From: Streptomyces mesophilus
GTDB taxonomy: Bacteria; Actinomycetota; Actinomycetes; Streptomycetales; Streptomycetaceae
Assembly: GCF_011044995.1 (NCBI RefSeq)
Contig: NZ_JAAKZW010000070.1
Location: forward strand, 1-33,622
DNA length: 33,622 nt
Direction: 5' to 3'
Shown: positions 30,628-33,622 of the stretch, piece by piece
Position numbering within the stretch: the first letter of the stretch is position 1
How the letters are laid out: every line of letters starts with the position of its first letter
The notes under the pieces: generated by a model
Databases searched by the model: none
Told to the model about the DNA's origin: nothing
Seen by the model: only the letters and a program-made list of their open reading frames with translations
Translations under genes and position numbers: made by a program

Positions 30628-30911
30628 GCAGCGCGCCCAGGAGCGCTGGTGCCGGTTCGCGCGCCGAAGAGTTCGGCCTCGACAGCGGCCAGCTCCGCCT
30701 CGGTGAAGTCGCCATGGTGGGCGATGTGGTCGTCGATCAGCTCTTGGAGATTGTCGCGCTCGATCTGGCGTTGCACCGCAGCCTCGATATACGCCGACAC
30801 GCCACGCTTGCCGACGCGCGAGCGGACCGCACCGATCGTGCCGGCGTGAAAGGACACGGAGACGCTCGTGGTCGGCCCGGCGCCGGGGACCGTCTCATCA
30901 CTTTCGGACAT
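30624..30911 (-). CDS. Antitoxin of the PIN toxin (ribbon-helix-helix-like)
   Basis: 95 residues, upstream of and overlapping the PIN gene. TTSVSVSFHAGTIGAVRSRVGKRGVSAYIEAAVQRQIE (about 14-51) reads as a strand-helix-helix DNA-binding domain of the CopG/RHH type. The C-terminal DNLQELIDDHIAHHGDFTEAELAAVEAELFG is acidic and should wrap the toxin. It would neutralise the toxin and repress its own operon by binding the perfect palindrome at 30919-30941, which lies right before the ATG at 30911. Confidence 0.85.
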   Translation of the reverse strand: MSESDETVPGAGPTTSVSVSFHAGTIGAVRSRVGKRGVSAYIEAAVQRQIERDNLQELIDDHIAHHGDFTEAELAAVEAELFGARTGTSAPGRAA

Positions 30912-30918
30912 ATCCGAA

Positions 30919-30941
30919 GTCTAATAGAAACTCTATTAGAC
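30919..30941. promoter_or_regulatory. Toxin-antitoxin autoregulatory palindrome
   Basis: GTCTAATAG (30919-30927) and CTATTAGAC (30933-30941) are perfect 9-bp inverted arms around AAACT, eight bases upstream of the antitoxin ATG. It is strikingly AT-rich for this genome and includes -10-like hexamers, so it is likely both operator and promoter. Confidence 0.82.
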
Positions 30942-31838
30942 ACCAAGCGCGCCGACGGCATCCCCCAGCACCCGCTCCAGCGTCGCGTACCCCGCCGGTT
31001 CCCAGGTCGGCTTGCCGCCGGGGCGGCCGAGGCGGCCGGCCATGCCGATGTCGACGAGGACCAGCGCCTTGAGGACGGCGAGGCCGCGGGCCCGGTCGAC
31101 CGTCGCCTCATCCGCACGTTCGTACGCGTCGAAGAAGCGGGACGCCGACCCGTCCGGCAGCAGCATCCACGCCGCCATGAGGTCGGCCGCCGGATCGCCC
31201 GCGCACAGGTCCCCGAAGTCGATCACTCCGGCGAGCATTTCGTCCTGTACGACGACGTTCGCCGGGTGCAGGTCGGCGTGCAGCCACACCGGCGGCCCCT
31301 GCCAGGGCGGTGCCGCGAGGGCCTTCTCCCATACGTCCCGTACGAGAGCGGCCTGCGCGTAGCCGTCGAGGAGCTCGAACCAGCCGTCGATCCCCGTCAG
31401 TTCGGACAGCGGGACACCGCGGTCGGGGCTGGTCGGTGCGTCGGTGGGCGCCGGCTGGTGCAGGGCGCGCAGGAAGTCCGCGAGGCGCTCCGCCGACGCG
31501 GCGTGCGTGACCGGCGTCCGGTCGGCGGGCTCGCCTTCGACCCAGCGCACGATGTTCCAGTGGTGCGCGAAGAGCGCCGACGGCTCACCGTCCCGTACGG
31601 GAACGGGTGTCGGCAGCGGCAACCGTTCGGCGAGCTGCGGCAGCCACCTCCGCTCCGTCCGCAGCAGCTCCGGTGCCCGCTCGGTCCGCGGCATCCGCAC
31701 GGCGAGCTCGTCCCCGAGCCGGAACTGCTGGTTGTCCCAGCCCCCGACGACCTCCCGCAGCTCGAGCTCCGCCAGATCGGGGTGCTGCTCCCGCAGCAAC
31801 GCCCGTACGAGCTCCGTCTCGTACCGCAACTCGCCCAC
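30936..31838 (-). CDS. Aminoglycoside phosphotransferase (APH)-family kinase-like protein
   Basis: 300 residues with the APH fold: N-terminal lobe with GGWDNQQFRLGDELAVRMPR (the nucleotide lysine region replaced by Arg-Met-Pro), then HHWNIVRWVEGEPAD, catalytic WLHADLHPANVVV (Asp of HxDLHPxN), and metal-binding GVIDFGDLCAGDPAADLMAAW. Members phosphorylate aminoglycosides, macrolides, sugars or other small molecules; resistance should not be assumed. GTG 31838 is chosen over the upstream GTG because GGAGG lies seven bases before it. The 3' end overlaps the toxin-antitoxin palindrome by a few bases. A TCTG/TCCG simple repeat precedes the gene. The substrate is unknown. Confidence 0.85.
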   Translation of the reverse strand: MGELRYETELVRALLREQHPDLAELELREVVGGWDNQQFRLGDELAVRMPRTERAPELLRTERRWLPQLAERLPLPTPVPVRDGEPSALFAHHWNIVRWVEGEPADRTPVTHAASAERLADFLRALHQPAPTDAPTSPDRGVPLSELTGIDGWFELLDGYAQAALVRDVWEKALAAPPWQGPPVWLHADLHPANVVVQDEMLAGVIDFGDLCAGDPAADLMAAWMLLPDGSASRFFDAYERADEATVDRARGLAVLKALVLVDIGMAGRLGRPGGKPTWEPAGYATLERVLGDAVGALGV

Positions 31839-31862
31839 CGAAACGCCTCCGTTCACCGCCAG

Positions 31863-31919
31863 GTCTGTCTGTCTGTCCGTCCGGCCGCCCGGCCGTCTGT
31901 CCGTCGTCCGTCCGTCCGG
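31863..31919. repeat. TCTG/TCCG tetranucleotide repeat upstream of the APH-like gene
   Basis: A run of TCTG and TCCG units with a short GGCCGCCCGGCC interruption, in the gap between the APH-like gene and the carboxylesterase. It lies 25 bases upstream of the chosen GTG and could change length by slippage. Confidence 0.75.
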
Positions 31920-31924
31920 GCACG

Positions 31925-33436
31925 CTAGCCCAGCCTGGCGCGGGCGGCCCGGGGCCGGGCCGGCCGCAGCACGTCGAAGGGAACGTCCCGCCACACGGCA
32001 CGCAGCGCGGAATCGCCGTCCGGGACCAGATGATCGTCGGGAACGGCCCACAACTTGACCGGCTGGGCGGACGTGGTCACCCGCGGCCAGCCCGGGTCGC
32101 CCGTCGTCGCGAAGGACGCCCAGGCGTGGCGCATGCGCTCGGACAGGGCGCGGTCGTCGGTGTCCGGGGTGCCGCCGATGAGGAAGCCGGCGCCGGTGGC
32201 GTCCAGATTGCCGAAGGCGAAGGGGATGTCCGCGGTGTGCCAGGGGCGGGCCGGGCCGCGGCGGCGGTCGAAGCGGGAGGCGTACGCGCGGCCGCCGGCG
32301 CGCGCGTGCTGTTCGGCGAGGCGGGAGGTGTACGCGGCGAAGCGCGCGTCGCCGAAGAGTGCCAGGTAGCGGTCCAGGGCGGGGGCGTCCGGCAGCAGGT
32401 TCCGGTAGCCGTCGAGCACGTGCGGCGGGAGGTCCAACGCGACTGCCACGTCGGCCAGTTCGGGTTCGGTCGCGACCTCTCGTATCGCCCCTACCGCGTG
32501 CAGGAACCAGGCCTCCTCCCGCGCGTGGCACACCAGGAGGTCCACATCGCGTGCCGTCCCGGACGCGAGCGCCTGGAGCGGCGTCGCGGCCAACACCTCG
32601 CCGTCGACCACGGGTTGGAAGATCACGGAGTCGTACGCGTGGACCGGCGTTACGGGGTCGGTGCCGCACTGCGCGGCCACCTGGTCGGAGGCGGCCACCA
32701 ACGCGGCGGGCGGCAGGGACAGCAGCCCCTCCGCGGTCGGTGCGACGCCGGCCTCGCGGGCGATCCTCGCGGTGACGGCCGCGGCGAGTTCGGGGGCGTA
32801 GAAGACGCCGGGCACGCTGTGGGCGATGACCCGTCGGAAGAGTCCACGGGCCGGCTCCATGGCCATCAGGCAGACCGCCGAGCCCGCGCCGGAGGAGTGA
32901 CCGGCGACGGTGACGTTGCCGGGGTCGCCGCCGAAGGAGGCGATGTTGTCGCGCACCCAGCGCAGTGCGGCGAGCTGGTCCAACAGGCCGCGGTTGGCGG
33001 GGAATCCGGGCACGTGGCCGAACCCCTCGAACCCGATCCGGAAGTTGCAGCTCACCACGACGAGACCGGCACGGGCGAGGGCCGCACCGTCGAAGCCGGG
33101 CTCGGCGGAGGAGCCGAAGGTGTACGCGCCGCCGTGGATCCAGAAGAGCACGGGCAGGCGATCGGCCCCCTCGGGCACCCATACGTTGACGCCGAGGATC
33201 TCCTCGTCCCCCGGCCGCCACACCGGCGCTCCGGGCAGCTCGGCCGACTGCGGCGAGATGGGCCCGAACGCGGTGCAGTCCCGCACCCCGCCCCAGGCTG
33301 GCGCGGGCCCCGGCGCCCGAAACCGCCGAGGGCCGAACGGTGCGTCCGCGTACGGGATCCCGAGCACCGCGGTGACGCCGCCGACGGGTTCCCTGCCCCG
33401 TACGCGGCCGCTCGTTGTCCGGTACTGCGATGTCAC
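31925..33436 (-). CDS. Type-B carboxylesterase/lipase
   Basis: A 503-residue alpha/beta hydrolase of the type-B carboxylesterase group (PnbA-like). The opening GGVTAVLGIPYADAPFGPRRFRAP, oxyanion loop WIHGGAYTFGSS, nucleophile elbow VTVAGHSSGAGS with Ser in GxSxG, and late PWHTADIPFAFGN region with the catalytic His follow the family. Members hydrolyse carboxylic esters of varied substrates; some clear xenobiotic esters. There is no signal peptide, so it acts in the cytosol. GTG 33436 is preferred to the upstream ATG at 33493, whose extra residues (AVRAVRAVR) come from a short repeat, though its ribosome-binding site is only moderate (AAAGG about 10 bases upstream). The gap to the APH-like gene is 86 bases. 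Confidence 0.88.
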   Translation of the reverse strand: MTSQYRTTSGRVRGREPVGGVTAVLGIPYADAPFGPRRFRAPGPAPAWGGVRDCTAFGPISPQSAELPGAPVWRPGDEEILGVNVWVPEGADRLPVLFWIHGGAYTFGSSAEPGFDGAALARAGLVVVSCNFRIGFEGFGHVPGFPANRGLLDQLAALRWVRDNIASFGGDPGNVTVAGHSSGAGSAVCLMAMEPARGLFRRVIAHSVPGVFYAPELAAAVTARIAREAGVAPTAEGLLSLPPAALVAASDQVAAQCGTDPVTPVHAYDSVIFQPVVDGEVLAATPLQALASGTARDVDLLVCHAREEAWFLHAVGAIREVATEPELADVAVALDLPPHVLDGYRNLLPDAPALDRYLALFGDARFAAYTSRLAEQHARAGGRAYASRFDRRRGPARPWHTADIPFAFGNLDATGAGFLIGGTPDTDDRALSERMRHAWASFATTGDPGWPRVTTSAQPVKLWAVPDDHLVPDGDSALRAVWRDVPFDVLRPARPRAARARLG

Positions 33437-33622
33437 GTCGGTCCAGCCTTTCCGGGAACGTACGGCGCGCACGGCACGCACGGCGGTGCGCACCAGAGTG
33501 GATCATGCCGTACGGGGAGGGCGGCCCAGGGGGCGAGATCGCGATCTTCTCGTACGCCAAGGTCTGGCCGCCCCCGAAGCCGGGTACGGAACTCCCGACT
33601 CGCCCCCGAAGCCCGGCAGGGA
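33437..33622. other. Upstream region of the carboxylesterase, to the window edge
   Basis: 186 bases holding the esterase promoter region and a short GCACG/GCGCA repeat near 33465-33492. A plus-strand frame beginning ATG 33507 (MPYGEGGPGGEIAIFSYAKV) stays open to the end of the window, but too little is present to call it a gene. Confidence 0.4.

Noticed and set aside
33507..33622. Plus-strand frame open at the window edge
   Set aside because: Only 38 codons are visible, with no clear ribosome-binding site or family; not enough to call a gene.

Overview
The window is high-GC actinobacterial DNA and almost certainly comes from Streptomyces. Nearly every codon ends in G or C, GTG starts are common, and the afsR, afsS and afsK genes of the Streptomyces secondary-metabolism control cascade are recognisable. 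AfsR has its 992-residue SARP/NB-ARC/TPR layout. AfsS is a tiny repeat protein with an AfsR/PhoP-type direct-repeat box in front of it. AfsK carries the activation-loop threonine at position 168.

Layout. 1-2.8 kb, minus strand: amidohydrolase, PaaI-type thioesterase and an F420-dependent luciferase-like oxidoreductase. 3.0-6.6 kb, plus strand: afsR and afsS. 6.7-11.3 kb: a small VOC protein, then a divergent pair of units, a FadD3-like acyl-CoA ligase (minus) and a thiolase/lipid-transfer protein - DUF35 - crotonase operon (plus). 11.3-12.7 kb: a secreted low-complexity protein and a membrane protein. 12.75-16.1 kb, minus: afsK and a double-VOC protein that may be KbpA, the AfsK-binding inhibitor. 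16.3-17.0 kb: a TetR-family regulator. 17.1-18.75 kb, minus: an acyl-CoA dehydrogenase and a deazaflavin-dependent nitroreductase-like protein. 18.9-20.7 kb: DUF1801, YihY/BrkB and DUF4235 proteins. 20.8-25.2 kb: a second thiolase/lipid-transfer protein, a secreted protein, two flavin split-barrel proteins and a DoxX-DUF35 operon. 25.5-27.4 kb: a large serine recombinase with an unusual C-terminus. 27.5-30.1 kb: an FMO-like monooxygenase and a Tat-exported amine oxidase. 30.2-33.4 kb, minus: a PIN toxin-antitoxin pair, an APH-like kinase and a type-B carboxylesterase.

Main observation. Six separate promoters in front of CoA/lipid-catabolism genes carry one 15-bp palindrome, CTGACG-N3-CGTCAG. 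There are seven sites: 966-980, 1007-1021, 2822-2836, 8817-8831, 18794-18808, 20816-20830 and 25232-25246. Together they tie about a dozen genes to one repressor: acyl-CoA ligase, acyl-CoA dehydrogenase, crotonase, two thiolase-like lipid-transfer proteins, two DUF35 proteins, thioesterase, amidohydrolase, F420 oxidoreductase, Ddn-like protein and DoxX. The TetR gene in the middle, with a degenerate copy of the site over its start codon, is the obvious candidate regulator. The families resemble those of actinobacterial steroid side-chain and ring catabolism. This suggests CoA-dependent breakdown of an isoprenoid- or steroid-like substrate, but the substrate cannot be read from the sequence. 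The regulon is interleaved with afsR, afsS and afsK.

Other points of interest are a crotonase lacking both usual catalytic glutamates, a hairpin that buries the thioesterase ribosome-binding site, short tandem duplications spanning several stop codons, and the serine recombinase joined to an IS5-transposase-like helical module.
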